From NCBI RefSeq assembly GCF_003122215.1, contig NZ_QEYD01000002.1, positions 423,872-487,871 of the forward strand: DNA of 64,000 bases, read 5' to 3'. The notes beneath the pieces were generated by a model. The model ran no database searches. It was not told where the DNA came from and saw only the letters and a program-made list of their open reading frames with translations. The DNA is from Pararhodobacter marinus (lineage in GTDB: Bacteria > Pseudomonadota > Alphaproteobacteria > Rhodobacterales > Rhodobacteraceae). The position numbers and the translations under genes are program-made. Of this stretch, positions 1-8,950 are shown piece by piece (the stretch's first letter is position 1; every line of letters begins with the position of its first letter).

Positions 1-1374
1 GCGGGGATGCAATACATTCCCTCGGGCATGGGCGGGATGCTCTATGCGACGATGCCGCTTTTCACGCTGGCCATGGCGGCGATGGTGCTGCCCGACGAGC
101 CCGCAACTCTGGAACAGGGGATGCGGATCGGCGTGGGGATCATGGGCGTCCTGTTGATCTCGGTTCCGGCCATTGCCGCGGGCGGTTTCGGGCAGGCGGG
201 GCTGGGGACGCTGCTGACGCTGATCTCGCCCCTGAGCTATGCGGCGGGGAATGTCTGGTTCCGCCGCCGTCGCCGCGTTGCCCCGCTCATGCTGTCGGCG
301 GCGATGTTCGCGGTCGGCACGCTGGCGATCTGGCCGCTGGCGCTTCTGATCGACGGGCCCGTCGCGGCCGAGCCCTCGTTGACGGTGCTGGGCACGCTGG
401 GCGCGCTGGTCGTGCTGGCCACCGTGGCGCCCAATCTTCTGAATTACGCGCTGGTCCAGCAGGCGGGCGCGAACCGCGCGGCGCTTGCGATGTTCCTGAT
501 GCCCGCGTTCAGCGTGGTGTTCGGCATCATCTTTCGCGACGAACGTTTGCCGCTTCTCGCCTTTGCCGGGCTGGCGCTGGTGATCGGCGCCTCGACGGTG
601 AAACTTCCCCGCTGGCGGCGGGCGAAATCGGCGCTCGCCGCCGAGGCGCAGGGCCACCGCGAGGTCCGGCTGATGGGCCCGGCCGCCGGCACGCCCGGTC
701 GGCGAGAGCCCGATGCGCCCGCTTCGGCCAGTTCCGCGCCGGGACCGAACCCGGGCCGATCCGGGCAGGGGGCGGTACCGGTTCAGCGAGCGGCGCAAGC
801 GGCGAAGGCTCCGAATGCGGCGCCCGGGGCGCAGGGGGGCAATGCCCGGCACACCGCGTCCCCGGCGGGTGGTGGACAGGCTCCTGCGCAGCCCCGTCCG
901 CAGAGCGGGACGCAGTCCGGGACGCATCCCGGTGCACAACCGAACGGGCCGCCGAAATCCCGGGCGGCACCCTCATCACCGCCTGCGGGCCAGGCAGCCG
1001 GAGCGGCGCGCCCGTGGAAAGCAGCGGGTCAGGGTGGTGCAGGCCAGAACGCCGCCGCGCCGCGCGCCGCGGGCGGGCAGGGGCCGCAAGCGGGCGCCCG
1101 ACCGCAGGCCGCCGGGCCGAAAGCGGCCAAGCCCCAAGCTGCAAAATCGCAACCGGGTAAGGCGCAACCGGGCAAGGCGCAACCCGGCAATCCCGGGGCG
1201 CCGAAAGCCGAAGCGGGCAAACCCGCTGCCACCGGAACCGCGGGGCAATCGCCGAAGACTCCGTCCACCCCCGATCCGCAGGGCCCGACCAAGCGCCCGG
1301 CGCCCACGGCCGGAACGTCGCAGGGCAAGCCGGACACGCCGCGTCCCGCGCCGCGCCCGACCCGAACGGGCTGA
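1..1374 (+). CDS. EamA-type permease, 5'-truncated by window edge, with long Pro/Ala/Gly tail
   Basis: The reading frame is open from base 1, so the N-terminal half lies outside the window. The first ~205 residues contain about six hydrophobic helices with short basic loops, as in the second half of a DMT/EamA inner-membrane permease (about 300 residues, ten helices). After the last helix and a basic LPRWRRAKS segment, roughly 235 further residues are almost only Pro, Ala, Gly, Gln, Lys and Ser, with KAQPG-like repeats. This tail is predicted to be disordered and cytoplasmic, and such a tail is not typical of the family. The gene converges on ureG with a 28-base gap. The substrate cannot be inferred. 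The family call is fairly secure; whether the tail is translated is not proven, although the frame stays open to a single stop. Confidence 0.75.
   Translation, partial: AGMQYIPSGMGGMLYATMPLFTLAMAAMVLPDEPATLEQGMRIGVGIMGVLLISVPAIAAGGFGQAGLGTLLTLISPLSYAAGNVWFRRRRRVAPLMLSAAMFAVGTLAIWPLALLIDGPVAAEPSLTVLGTLGALVVLATVAPNLLNYALVQQAGANRAALAMFLMPAFSVVFGIIFRDERLPLLAFAGLALVIGASTVKLPRWRRAKSALAAEAQGHREVRLMGPAAGTPGRREPDAPASASSAPGPNPGRSGQGAVPVQRAAQAAKAPNAAPGAQGGNARHTASPAGGGQAPAQPRPQSGTQSGTHPGAQPNGPPKSRAAPSSPPAGQAAGAARPWKAAGQGGAGQNAAAPRAAGGQGPQAGARPQAAGPKAAKPQAAKSQPGKAQPGKAQPGNPGAPKAEAGKPAATGTAGQSPKTPSTPDPQGPTKRPAPTAGTSQGKPDTPRPAPRPTRTG
1150..1194 (+). repeat. Three 15-bp tandem repeats within the permease tail
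   Basis: Three adjacent 15-base units, each beginning CAACC(C/G)GG, encode the KAQPG-type repeats of the low-complexity tail. The first two units differ by one base; the third is diverged. This suggests that the tail grew partly by slippage. Confidence 0.7.
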
Positions 1375-1402
1375 GGCGCCGCCCGTCCTCGCGCGAAGGC
1401 GC

Positions 1403-2020
1403 TCAGTTCAGGCTCAGCCCGCCCTCGCGCTCCAGAAAGTCCACGACCGCGTCGATACCCACCGCGTTGCGCACCTGCGCCATCACATAGGGCCGTGTCC
1501 CGCGCGCCTTTTGCGTATCCGCTTCCAGAAGCGCCAGGTCGACCCCGACATGCGGCGCCAGATCGGTCTTGTTGACCACCAGCAGGTCCGATTTCGTCAG
1601 CCCCGGCCCACGTTTGCGCGGAATGTCCTGCCCGGCGGCGGTGTCGATCACGTAGATCGTCAGATCGGCCAGTTCGGGCGAAAAGGTTGCCGCCAGGTTG
1701 TCGCCGCCCGATTCGATCAGGATCAGGTCCAGGCCGGGGATTCCGGTCGTCAGCTCATCGACGGCAGCCAAATTGATCGAGGCATCCTCGCGGATCGCGG
1801 TATGCGGGCAGCCGCCGGTCTCAACGCCCCGGATGCGGGACTCGGGCAGCACCTGCGCGCGCAGCAGGTAATCGGCATCCTCGCGCGTGTAGATGTCGTT
1901 GGTGATCACCGCCATCGAGCAGCGCCCGGCCAGCGCGCGCGCGAGTTGCTCGGTCAGCGAGGTCTTGCCGCAGCCCACCGGGCCGCCGATGCCGACCCGG
2001 AGGGGCCCATGTTTGCTCAT
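1403..2020 (-). CDS. ureG: Urease accessory GTPase UreG
   Basis: This is a 205-residue SIMIBI-class GTPase that couples GTP hydrolysis to nickel insertion into apo-urease, acting in the cytoplasm with UreD, UreF and UreE. The P-loop [11 protein letters not shown] lies at residues ~12-22. Further on are the ESGGDN segment, the CPHTAIRED metal-site region (the family's conserved Cys-Pro-His) and the NKTDLA guanine-specificity motif. The length is normal for UreG. The start codon overlaps the ureF stop by four bases, so the two are translationally coupled. It is the last gene of the minus-strand block ureE-yrhK-ureF-ureG. Confidence 0.97.
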   Translation of the reverse strand: MSKHGPLRVGIGGPVGCGKTSLTEQLARALAGRCSMAVITNDIYTREDADYLLRAQVLPESRIRGVETGGCPHTAIREDASINLAAVDELTTGIPGLDLILIESGGDNLAATFSPELADLTIYVIDTAAGQDIPRKRGPGLTKSDLLVVNKTDLAPHVGVDLALLEADTQKARGTRPYVMAQVRNAVGIDAVVDFLEREGGLSLN

Positions 2021-3525
2021 GTCCGAAAAATCCTGACATCCTGTGTTTCATGTTCGAAAGCGGCCAGATCGCCCGCCAATGCCGAGCCGCCCAGATCCTC
2101 GAGCGAGGCCTCGGCCGCCTGCGCCGCCAGCGCCACGATCACCGGCGCAAGCCGGGCCAGAACCGTCTGGCCCTCGGTCTGGCCCAGGGGCACGTGGCGC
2201 ACGGCGATGGTGACGAGGTTCCCGGCAAAACCCTGCAGGAACAGCGCGATGATCGTGGCGGGGGGCAGCGCGGTGCGCCGCGCGGCCTCGGCCAGAGCAA
2301 TGGGCAGCGTCCGCGACGTTCGAAGCGCGCCGGGATGCCGCGCGGGCTGTGCGGTTCTTCCGGCTTGGGGATTGCGCGGATCCGTGGTCTCGGGATTAGA
2401 ACGGTCGGCCGCCGCGGTGTCGGGGCCGGCGGGGGGCAAGGTGGCGCTCCGGTCCTGCGCGTCGGGGGCACCGCGCAGAGTTCCGGCGCCGTCATCCTTC
2501 CGGTTGCCGCCTGGGCCCGCCGGGTGGTCCTCTGACCCGCTCTGCGCGCCGCTCTGTCCTGGGCCCGGCGCTTCGCGGTCCACGGGAACCAAGCCGCGCG
2601 CCGTATCGGGCACGGTTTCCGCGCTTGCAGAGATCATCGTCGCCGATGCCGTGACCCGGGTCGCGGCGGTCCGGGCGACAGAACTGAGCGGTACCCCGGC
2701 GGCGCCAGCGCGCGCCCCGCCCGCCGGATCCGGCGTCGAGGAGACCCAAGGCGCGACTTCCCCCGATCTCGGCGGCGAGGAGGCGACACGTCCATTGTCA
2801 GGTACTTCCCTGGCCCCGGGCGAAGCGCTTTTCCGCACAGCGCCGCCGTCGCCGCCCAGTGTTTCGGTGCCGCTGAAAGCCCGGGGGGCGTCTTGTCCGG
2901 CACCGGGCGCCATCGCGCTCGGGATCGCCGGGTCAGGCCCCGTCGTCGCGCGGTCGAAGGCAGAAGTCACGGCGGGGGCCGAGGCTGCGGCCGCCGCGCC
3001 CTCGGTCGGGGTCATCGCTGTGCCCCTTCCATGTGCCATACCGTCGCGCTGCCCGGACGCCATGAAGCCAAGCGCGCCGGTATCAGAGGGCAAGCCTCCG
3101 GCCGATGCGCCGAGGGGCGCGACGGGTCCCTCGGGCGTCGCCCCATCGGCGGCGTGGCGATCCGGTCCCGTGGCTTTCCCTCCGGACGCGTCCATCCCCG
3201 CGATCGTGCGCGACAGCGCGGCGCCCTGGTCCAGCGTCTCTTTCAGCCGCTCGGCGGACGGCGCCAGCGCCCGCGCCAGGGCATCCAGAGCGTCCAGATC
3301 GGTTCCGGCCCGCAGCCCCTGCGCCAGCAGCACGGCGTCCTGCCACCCCGCGCCATGCAACAGGATGCCGGTCAACCAATCCTCGAGCGTGGCGGCATCG
3401 CGGATCGTACCCGTCGCGATCACCCGTTCAAGCCCGTGCGAATAGGCGAAGGCGCCGGTCGGAAAGGCCGGCGAAAGCCATTGCGTCACGCAGAGCAGAT
3501 CGGCTGCGTTGGCGGTGTCAGTCAT
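2017..3525 (-). CDS. ureF: Urease accessory protein UreF with ~290-residue low-complexity insertion
   Basis: UreF forms the UreD-UreF-UreG complex on apo-urease and gates GTPase-driven nickel delivery. The N-terminal part ([19 protein letters not shown], then helices to about residue 111) and the C-terminal 98 residues ([11 protein letters not shown] through [14 protein letters not shown] to the terminal RIFRT) together make ~210 residues, the normal UreF size. Between them lie about 290 residues (bases ~2314-3191) rich in Gly, Pro, Ala, Asp, Ser and Thr and without hydrophobic periodicity. The frame stays open throughout, so this is an in-frame insertion, not a broken gene. I start at the ATG at 3525, which overlaps the yrhK stop by eight bases and fits the family N-terminus; an ATG 27 bases upstream is possible. 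Confidence 0.9.
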   Translation of the reverse strand: MTDTANAADLLCVTQWLSPAFPTGAFAYSHGLERVIATGTIRDAATLEDWLTGILLHGAGWQDAVLLAQGLRAGTDLDALDALARALAPSAERLKETLDQGAALSRTIAGMDASGGKATGPDRHAADGATPEGPVAPLGASAGGLPSDTGALGFMASGQRDGMAHGRGTAMTPTEGAAAAASAPAVTSAFDRATTGPDPAIPSAMAPGAGQDAPRAFSGTETLGGDGGAVRKSASPGAREVPDNGRVASSPPRSGEVAPWVSSTPDPAGGARAGAAGVPLSSVARTAATRVTASATMISASAETVPDTARGLVPVDREAPGPGQSGAQSGSEDHPAGPGGNRKDDGAGTLRGAPDAQDRSATLPPAGPDTAAADRSNPETTDPRNPQAGRTAQPARHPGALRTSRTLPIALAEAARRTALPPATIIALFLQGFAGNLVTIAVRHVPLGQTEGQTVLARLAPVIVALAAQAAEASLEDLGGSALAGDLAAFEHETQDVRIFRT

Positions 3526-3799
3526 TGAGCCTCTTGGCGACATCCTCGACATCGCCGAGTGTCACCATCCTGATTTCCCGCGCAAGCCGGATCGTGGGTT
3601 TGAGCGCGAAACAGACCGAACCCAGGATGAACATCCAGGTCGCGATGGTCATCGTGCTTTCCCAAAGGAACAGGATGGAGCCGACCACGAACAACCCGGC
3701 GGCGCAGAAATCGACCAGCGTGTAGGCGATTTCATAGGTCGCCCAGACCCGCGCGTGATCGGGCGAGGCATGGCGGTTTTCCGGAGCGAACAGTTTCAT
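3518..3799 (-). CDS. Small YrhK-like membrane protein in the urease operon
   Basis: This 93-residue protein has two hydrophobic helices (around residues 28-47 and 51-68), joined by a short turn after FLWES and followed by a basic amphipathic tail. The pattern resembles the YrhK domain (PF14145), whose biochemical role is unknown. It overlaps ureE by four bases upstream and ureF by eight bases downstream, so it is embedded in a coupled accessory operon. A membrane-associated role in nickel or urease handling is only an inference from position. Confidence 0.7.
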   Translation of the reverse strand: MKLFAPENRHASPDHARVWATYEIAYTLVDFCAAGLFVVGSILFLWESTMTIATWMFILGSVCFALKPTIRLAREIRMVTLGDVEDVAKRLND

Positions 3800-4449
3800 T
3801 CTGCGTCCGGGCGACTGTCGGAGGTCGCCCCATGGTGCCGAACATTGCCCGAGACGCGGCTATGGTCGTGGTCGGGATAGTGTCCATGCTCATCATCCGT
3901 CGGGACATCCTGTCCATGCTGATGATCTCCATGCTTATGATCGCCATGATGAATATGCGCATGATGATCGCCCGGTTCCTGCGCCGGGCCGTGGTCATGG
4001 CCCATCGTCCGACCCGTGCCATAGGCACCCGATTCCGGTGCGAAGGGCTGAGTCACGCGAAGGGTCCGGGCGCCGAGACCGTGCAGCATCTTTTCCAGGA
4101 CATGGTCCTCGCGGATCAGCAGGTGATCGTCATGGATCTCGCAGGGCGTGTGCCGGTTGCCGATATGCCAGGCCAGCCTTGGCAGGTCGCCGGTGACGCG
4201 CAAAACCGCCTCGCCCGCAGGGACAATCCGGATGATCCGCCCGTCTTCAAGCTCGAAACCCCAATACTCGTCCAGGTTGGTCACGGCGGGCAGGTCGACC
4301 ATGAAACCCTGTCCGTGCTGCGTCTGCAGCCTTTTGCGCCGCAGCATCCGGCCATCGTAATCGAGCACCACGCTGTCATAGCTGTCCGGCTGAGGGTCGC
4401 GCAGCAGGCGGGCCACCGGCGGAAGGTCGGTTTTGGGCAGATCATGCAT
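3796..4449 (-). CDS. ureE: Urease metallochaperone UreE with His/Asp-rich C-terminus
   Basis: UreE is a dimeric nickel chaperone that hands Ni2+ to the UreDFG-urease complex. The N-terminal peptide-binding-like domain and the C-terminal metal domain are recognisable, with the conserved IGNRHTPCEI segment supplying the interface histidine region. The last ~65 residues contain about 20 His in HGDHKHGDHQHG-like runs, expected to bind several extra nickel ions as in His-rich UreE proteins. I chose the ATG at 4449: a GAGG motif lies about nine bases upstream and this start avoids an unsupported 15-residue extension. The gene overlaps yrhK by four bases. Confidence 0.93.
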   Translation of the reverse strand: MHDLPKTDLPPVARLLRDPQPDSYDSVVLDYDGRMLRRKRLQTQHGQGFMVDLPAVTNLDEYWGFELEDGRIIRIVPAGEAVLRVTGDLPRLAWHIGNRHTPCEIHDDHLLIREDHVLEKMLHGLGARTLRVTQPFAPESGAYGTGRTMGHDHGPAQEPGDHHAHIHHGDHKHGDHQHGQDVPTDDEHGHYPDHDHSRVSGNVRHHGATSDSRPDAE

Positions 4450-4461
4450 CCCGGCATCCTC

Positions 4462-4478
4462 GTAAACGTCATGTTTAC
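4462..4478. promoter_or_regulatory. Perfect 6-bp inverted repeat between ureE and the divergent gene
   Basis: GTAAAC and GTTTAC are separated by five bases and lie in the 71-bp space between ureE (minus) and the small gene at 4521 (plus). The position suits an operator acting on both genes. The cognate regulator is unknown and no promoter boxes could be assigned with confidence. Confidence 0.35.
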
Positions 4479-4520
4479 CCTCGCATTGCACCATCGGCGA
4501 CGCAAGTGATGGAGGAACGG

Positions 4521-4904
4521 ATGAGGATATCGGCAGAAGTCGATGAACTGGCGATGGTGCGCAGCCGCATCGCCCGGCTTCGCGAACGGGAAGCGGAACT
4601 GAGCGCCCGGTTGATCGCCGGCGATGCCGCGATGCGGCAAGGGCGCTGGACCGTCGCCCATCTGCGCGAGGATTGCATCCGGGTCTTCGACCACCGGCTG
4701 CTGCCGCTCGATCTGCAGGCCGATGCGCATTACTGGCGCGAGCGGACGAAAATCGTCGTAGAACTGAGCCTGAGGGACGGCCCCCGAGCGCCTCTTCCCG
4801 GCGCGGGCGGCGGGCCGCGCACGCTGACGATTCCGCCAGGCCCCGACTGCGCCGACGCCGCCTTCATCGCGCTCACCCAGCAGGGCGGCGGCGCGTGGAA
4901 CTGA
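4521..4904 (+). CDS. Hypothetical 127-residue protein divergent from ureE
   Basis: I do not recognise the family. The first ~45 residues form a charged amphipathic helix (DELAMVRSRIARLREREAEL) that may coil. A mixed region follows with an aromatic-rich centre and a Pro/Gly-rich end. There is no signal peptide or membrane helix. The start at 4521 is supported by GGAGG five bases upstream; an in-frame ATG at 4509 is less well placed. Codon use is typical of the neighbours, which supports real coding. It is transcribed away from ureE across a 71-base gap that contains a palindrome. Confidence 0.6.
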   Translation: MRISAEVDELAMVRSRIARLREREAELSARLIAGDAAMRQGRWTVAHLREDCIRVFDHRLLPLDLQADAHYWRERTKIVVELSLRDGPRAPLPGAGGGPRTLTIPPGPDCADAAFIALTQQGGGAWN

Positions 4905-5457
4905 TTTGCCGGGGATGAACCGTCGCAATCGGCGGGCGCGCCGCGCGGATGCCGGGATGGTGCAGGGGCGTCGTCCGGTGACCTCCGGGGGGCGGTCTGA
5001 ATGACGCGCACGGCACGACAGGCACGGCGGGCGCTGTACCGCGGACGGGGCGAGGGCGGGCGAGGCCCGACTGATTGGCCGGTGGATCTGCAGTAACGGA
5101 TGCGAGCGAGGAGGCAGCATTCCGTCGCCTGCTGGCGCCAAACGGCGCACGCACAGACCTATGCAGGCGAGGCGACCATCAAGGCAGCGCGCCGGTTCCT
5201 GTATTACACGCTCGAGAAGGCCCGGGCAGTACCGCGTTTCGCCCGGCATGTGGATCGCCCGCAGGCGCCGCAACATGAGTCTGGCCGACGCGAACCCTAT
5301 AAAACCTTCAAAGGGTTAAGAGCGGATCAGTGTGCAGGACAGGGATGCCGGGAGCGGCGCAGACCCGCGGCGGGGCCTGTTTGGGCCCGCGATCCACGGA
5401 TCTGGCGGCGTACTCCACTGGCGTATCCGGACGAAACAATCGCCGGATGCGCGGTCC
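4905..5457. other. 553-bp stretch with no recognisable gene
   Basis: No frame here encodes a protein that I can relate to a family, and the open frames have Arg/Ala-rich shadow composition. One inverted repeat, AACCCT/AGGGTT, lies at 5293-5317 in a locally AT-rich patch and may end transcription of the DUF1127 gene. Otherwise I see nothing in it. Confidence 0.4.
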
Positions 5458-5679
5458 TCAAAGCCCGAGATGGTCGCGGAAGACGTGCTGCACGATGCCG
5501 TCGCGCGTAAGGCCAAGCCGTGCAAGCTGCGTATCCGACATCTTTTGCAGCCGCTCGATCTCGTTCCGGCGCGACCGGGCCTCGATAAGGGCGTCGAAAG
5601 CCCTGGCGAAGGTCGCCCGAAGCGCATCCAGTTTGGTCAGCAGACGCGGGTAGGCGGGGGTGGTTGCGGTGTAAGCCAT
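5458..5679 (-). CDS. DUF1127 family small protein
   Basis: This 73-residue protein ends in the DUF1127 signature, EIERLQKMSDTQLARLGLTRDGI, at about residues 40-62. It is preceded by a helical Arg/Ala-rich segment, RATFARAFDALIEARSRRNE. DUF1127 proteins are common in alphaproteobacteria; some are short RNA-interacting or phosphate/stress-related regulators, but the role of this one is unknown. It lies alone between the two urease blocks on the same strand. Confidence 0.8.
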   Translation of the reverse strand: MAYTATTPAYPRLLTKLDALRATFARAFDALIEARSRRNEIERLQKMSDTQLARLGLTRDGIVQHVFRDHLGL

Positions 5680-5812
5680 TGTGGAAACCTCGTTTGGGCT
5701 CGCGGGTTTCCTCCCATACGGTCAGGATAGGACACGGATGCTGACGGAACCACTGACCATTCGGCATGGTTGCTTTGCGCGCGCAGCATACCGCACGCTG
5801 CTACGCAGCATT

Positions 5813-5832
5813 CCTGCGGGCGCGCCCGCAGG
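5813..5832. repeat. 20-bp perfect GC palindrome
   Basis: CCTGCGGGCG is followed directly by its exact reverse complement. It lies in the 305-bp gap between ureC and the DUF1127 gene, where I see no coding sequence. It could be a terminator-like cruciform or part of a mobile repeat. No T-run follows on either strand. Confidence 0.5.
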
Positions 5833-5910
5833 TCGCAAGGAAAAGGAGGCTGGCCGGCCCCCCAACGATCCCGTCAGATTGAGTTTGATGGTGACCCGCA
5901 CGTTTCCCGT

Positions 5911-5955
5911 CTTTGTTCCATAAATATCCCGGGGGTCCGGGGGCTGGCCCCCGGA
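5911..5955. repeat. Intergenic hairpin element, copy 1
   Basis: A CTTTGTTC...AATATCCCGGGGG lead is followed by a strong hairpin, CCGGGGG/CCCCCGG, with loop CTGG. The same architecture recurs at 55846, 49973 (variant) and 63947 (reverse orientation). This copy lies 30 bases past the ureC stop, where it may act as a terminator. Confidence 0.6.
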
Positions 5956-5984
5956 CGCAGCCCAAGCGCGCCGCTGCTGCCCGT

Positions 5985-7694
5985 TCAGAACAGGAAATAG
6001 CGCTGCGCGAGGGGCAATTCGCGGGCCGGTTCGCAGGTGAGCAGCACGCCGTCGGCCCGGACCTCGTAGGTTTCGGGATCGACCTCGATCTCCGGGGTGG
6101 CGTCGTTGAGTTTCATGTCGGACTTGCTGACGCCCCGGCAGCCCCTGACGGGAACCACGCTCTTGGCCAGACCCAGCGCCTGTGCCACGCCCGCATCGAC
6201 CGCGGCCTGCGAGACGAAGGTCACCGCCGAGCGTTCGACCGAGCGGCCCATCGCGCCGAACATGGGCCGGGAATAGACCGGCTGGGGCGTCGGGATCGAG
6301 GCATTGGGATCGCCCATCTGCGCCATGGCGATGGTGCCGCCGATCAGCACCATTTCGGGCTTCGCGCCGAAGAAGGCGGGCGACCAGAGCACCAGATCGG
6401 CGCGTTTTCCGATTTCGACCGAGCCGATCTCGTCGGCCATGCCATGCACGATGGCGGGGTTGATCGTGTATTTCGCGACATAGCGGCGGGCGCGGAGATT
6501 GTCGTTCTCGCCCGTTTCCTCGGGCAGGCGGCCGCGCTGCTGCTTCATCTTGGACGCGGTCTGCCAGGTGCGGGTGATGACCTCGCCCACGCGGCCCATG
6601 GCCTGGCTGTCGGACGAGATGATCGAGAAGGCGCCCATATCGTGCAGGATGTCCTCGGCGGCTATGGTTTCGCGGCGGATGCGGGATTCGGCGAAGGCCA
6701 CGTCCTCGGGCACCTTGCGCGACAGGTGGTGGCAGACCATCAGCATGTCGAGATGTTCCTCGATCGTGTTGACGGTGTAGGGCATGGTCGGGTTGGTGGA
6801 AGAGGGGATCACGTTCTGCGAACCCACCACCTTGATGATGTCGGGCGCGTGGCCACCGCCCGCGCCCTCGGTATGGAAGGCGTGGATGGTGCGGCCGCCG
6901 ATGGCCGCCAGCGTGTTCTCGACAAAGCCCGATTCGTTGAGCGTGTCGGTATGGATCATCACCTGCACGTCCATCTGATCGGCCACGCTCAGGCAGCAAT
7001 CGATGGCGGCGGGGGTGGTGCCCCAATCCTCGTGCAGTTTCAGCGCACAGGCGCCGGCCTTGATCATTTCCACCAGTGCTTCGGGCTGCGACGCATTGCC
7101 CTTGCCCGCAAGCCCGATATTCATCGGCACCGCGTCCACCGCCTGCAGCATCCGGCCGATATGCCACGGACCTGGCGTGCAGGTCGTGGCCAGCGTGCCA
7201 TGCGCGGGGCCGGTGCCGCCGCCCAGCATGGTGGTCAGGCCCGAATGCAGCGCATCCTCGATCTGCTGGGGGCAGATGAAGTGGATATGCGCGTCGAACC
7301 CGCCCGCCGTCAGGATCCGGCCTTCGCCTGCGATGATCTCGGTCCCCGGGCCGATGATCACGTCGACGCCCGGCTGGGTATCGGGGTTGCCCGCCTTGCC
7401 GATCACCGCGATCCGCCCGTCGCGCAGGCCCACATCCGCCTTGTAGATGCCGGTATGGTCAAGGATCAGCGCATTGGTGATGACCGTGTCCATCGCGCCG
7501 CCCGCGCGGGTGATCTGGCTCTGGCCCATGCCGTCACGGATCACCTTGCCGCCGCCGAATTTCACCTCGGAGCCATAGATCGTCAGGTCGCGTTCGACCT
7601 CGATGATGATCTCGGTATCGCCCAGCCGCAGCCGGTCGCCGGTGGTCGGGCCGAACATGTCGGCATATTGGGCGCGGGGGATCTGATAGGGCAT
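5985..7694 (-). CDS. ureC: Urease alpha subunit UreC
   Basis: This is the catalytic subunit (569 residues, normal length), which hydrolyses urea to ammonia and carbamate at a di-nickel centre in the cytoplasm. The ligand motifs are present: HIHFICPQQ supplies two nickel histidines; [11 protein letters not shown] carries the lysine that becomes carbamylated; and [10 protein letters not shown] and MVCHHLS carry further active-site histidines. The start [17 protein letters not shown] matches the family N-terminus; an upstream in-frame ATG would add 27 unrelated residues. The GFA-like gene lies 31 bases upstream, and a hairpin element follows the stop. Confidence 0.98.
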   Translation of the reverse strand: MPYQIPRAQYADMFGPTTGDRLRLGDTEIIIEVERDLTIYGSEVKFGGGKVIRDGMGQSQITRAGGAMDTVITNALILDHTGIYKADVGLRDGRIAVIGKAGNPDTQPGVDVIIGPGTEIIAGEGRILTAGGFDAHIHFICPQQIEDALHSGLTTMLGGGTGPAHGTLATTCTPGPWHIGRMLQAVDAVPMNIGLAGKGNASQPEALVEMIKAGACALKLHEDWGTTPAAIDCCLSVADQMDVQVMIHTDTLNESGFVENTLAAIGGRTIHAFHTEGAGGGHAPDIIKVVGSQNVIPSSTNPTMPYTVNTIEEHLDMLMVCHHLSRKVPEDVAFAESRIRRETIAAEDILHDMGAFSIISSDSQAMGRVGEVITRTWQTASKMKQQRGRLPEETGENDNLRARRYVAKYTINPAIVHGMADEIGSVEIGKRADLVLWSPAFFGAKPEMVLIGGTIAMAQMGDPNASIPTPQPVYSRPMFGAMGRSVERSAVTFVSQAAVDAGVAQALGLAKSVVPVRGCRGVSKSDMKLNDATPEIEVDPETYEVRADGVLLTCEPARELPLAQRYFLF

Positions 7695-7725
7695 GGCGGT
7701 GTCCTTTCTTGCGGGCGGGAGGCGG

Positions 7726-8223
7726 TCACTCGGCCCAGAGGCCGTGGGCCCTGTGCCAGTCCTCGAGCGAGGCATCGGGATAGCGGGCGAAGGTCCGGTC
7801 CTGCGGCGCGGCCTGCAGAGGGATCCAGTCGGGTTTGAAATCGAGCATGATATGCGTGCGCGCGGGGGCTTCAGGCAGCGGGGTGTCGATCACCGAGGCC
7901 AGCGGATGGACCAGTTCGGGCCAGGTCGGATCGTAAAGCCAAAGGTGGCAGCCGCAGCGGGTGCAGAAATTCCGCTCGGCGCCGGACAGGCGGCAGGCGC
8001 CGTCCTCGTCGTGGATCTCGGCCCGGAAGACGCCCAGATGTTCCGCGCCTTCGATGCTGAGGCTGTCCATGCGGGCGCCAAGATTGATCGCATAGCCACC
8101 CCCGCCCGACGTCTTGCGGCAGATCGAGCAATAGCAAAGCTGGTAGGGCACCGGCGTGTGGCTGGCCACGGCAAAACGCACCGCGCCGCAATGGCAGCTT
8201 CCCTCAAGCGACAGGCCGCTCAT
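7726..8223 (-). CDS. GFA family zinc protein within the urease operon
   Basis: This 165-residue protein has the Mss4-like GFA fold, marked by zinc-binding cysteine pairs in [16 protein letters not shown] and FCTRCGCHL. The family was named for glutathione-dependent formaldehyde activation, but most members have no proven reaction. The gene lies between the 109-residue protein gene and ureC, on the same strand as the urease genes. The insertion is unusual: a functional link to urease is not established, and it may be a passenger gene co-transcribed with ureC. Confidence 0.85.
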   Translation of the reverse strand: MSGLSLEGSCHCGAVRFAVASHTPVPYQLCYCSICRKTSGGGGYAINLGARMDSLSIEGAEHLGVFRAEIHDEDGACRLSGAERNFCTRCGCHLWLYDPTWPELVHPLASVIDTPLPEAPARTHIMLDFKPDWIPLQAAPQDRTFARYPDASLEDWHRAHGLWAE

Positions 8224-8305
8224 CGGTGCGCCGTCCCGGTTTCGGCCCGGGGCGCCGGTTGCGGCGGCGTCGCGGGCAGGGTGGCGGGAAGGGCGAGCCG
8301 GGCCA

Positions 8306-8635
8306 TCATGCGCCCGGTCCCTTGGGCGGGCGACCCGGACCGCGCCGGGTCAGGGTGCGAGCATTCTGCCCGGTGCGTCTGGCATAGGGGTCGAGCGCCG
8401 CGCGCGCCACCACGATGGGCGATTTGGACTGGCCAAGGGCCTTCGCGACGCCGCGCTGCGCGTCGCCTGCCGCGTCGATCTTTTCCACCAGCATCCGGGT
8501 GTATTCCCCCGGACGCAGCCGCCAGACACCCATCGCGCCCAGAAGCCGCATGGCGACCACCTGCTGGGCCTGCGCCAGCATCAGCCCGGTTTGCAGGGTC
8601 AGGCGGAAAAGATCGGGCAGGGTGCCGAAGATCAC
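8306..8635 (-). CDS. Small helical protein overlapping ureB
   Basis: This 109-residue protein starts with a helical region ([29 protein letters not shown]), continues with [17 protein letters not shown], and ends in a basic [10 protein letters not shown] tail. It resembles small Rhodobacterales proteins that are sometimes labelled phasin-like or antifreeze-like; the label has no functional proof and I assign none. Its start overlaps the ureB stop by four bases, so it is probably co-translated with ureB. No signal peptide is visible. Confidence 0.65.
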   Translation of the reverse strand: MIFGTLPDLFRLTLQTGLMLAQAQQVVAMRLLGAMGVWRLRPGEYTRMLVEKIDAAGDAQRGVAKALGQSKSPIVVARAALDPYARRTGQNARTLTRRGPGRPPKGPGA

Positions 8636-8940
8636 GACAATGCCCCCATCACGCGGGCATTGAAGCCATAGACCTTGCGCGCGCCCTCGTAGGGGATCAG
8701 CCGCACCTCGCGGGTCTGGCCCGGCTCGAAGCGGACGGCAGTGCCGGCGGGGATGTCGAGCCGCTGGCCCATCGCCGCCTCGCGGTCGAAGCTGAGCCCC
8801 GGATTGGTTTCGGCGAAATGGTAATGCGAGCCCACCTGCACCGGGCGGTCGCCGGTATTGGCAACCGCGATCACCGTCACCGGCGCGTCGGCGTTCAGGG
8901 TGATGTCACCTTCGGCGGGAAACAGCTCTCCGGGGATCAT
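8632..8940 (-). CDS. ureB: Urease beta subunit UreB
   Basis: This 102-residue structural subunit packs with UreA and UreC in the (UreABC)3 urease. The N-terminus MIPGEL and the motifs VGSHYHFAE and [15 protein letters not shown] are diagnostic. I start at the ATG at 8940, which matches family members; an upstream in-frame start would add 13 atypical residues. It lies ten bases downstream of ureJ and is followed, with a four-base overlap, by the 109-residue protein gene. Confidence 0.97.
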   Translation of the reverse strand: MIPGELFPAEGDITLNADAPVTVIAVANTGDRPVQVGSHYHFAETNPGLSFDREAAMGQRLDIPAGTAVRFEPGQTREVRLIPYEGARKVYGFNARVMGALS

Positions 8941-8950
8941 GGCGCGCTCC

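Noticed and set aside
713..3445. A 910-codon open frame on the plus strand across the permease tail, ureG and ureF
   Set aside because: It is Arg/Pro-rich antisense or alternate-frame reading of strongly supported genes; high GC removes stops. No domain is present.
5293..5317. AACCCT/AGGGTT inverted repeat as a terminator for the DUF1127 gene
   Set aside because: It lies about 140 bases past the stop with a 13-base loop and no T-run; mentioned only as a weak possibility.
5913..7838. A 641-codon plus-strand frame opposite ureC
   Set aside because: His/Asp/Gly-rich shadow of ureC with no recognisable motif and a start inside a hairpin element.
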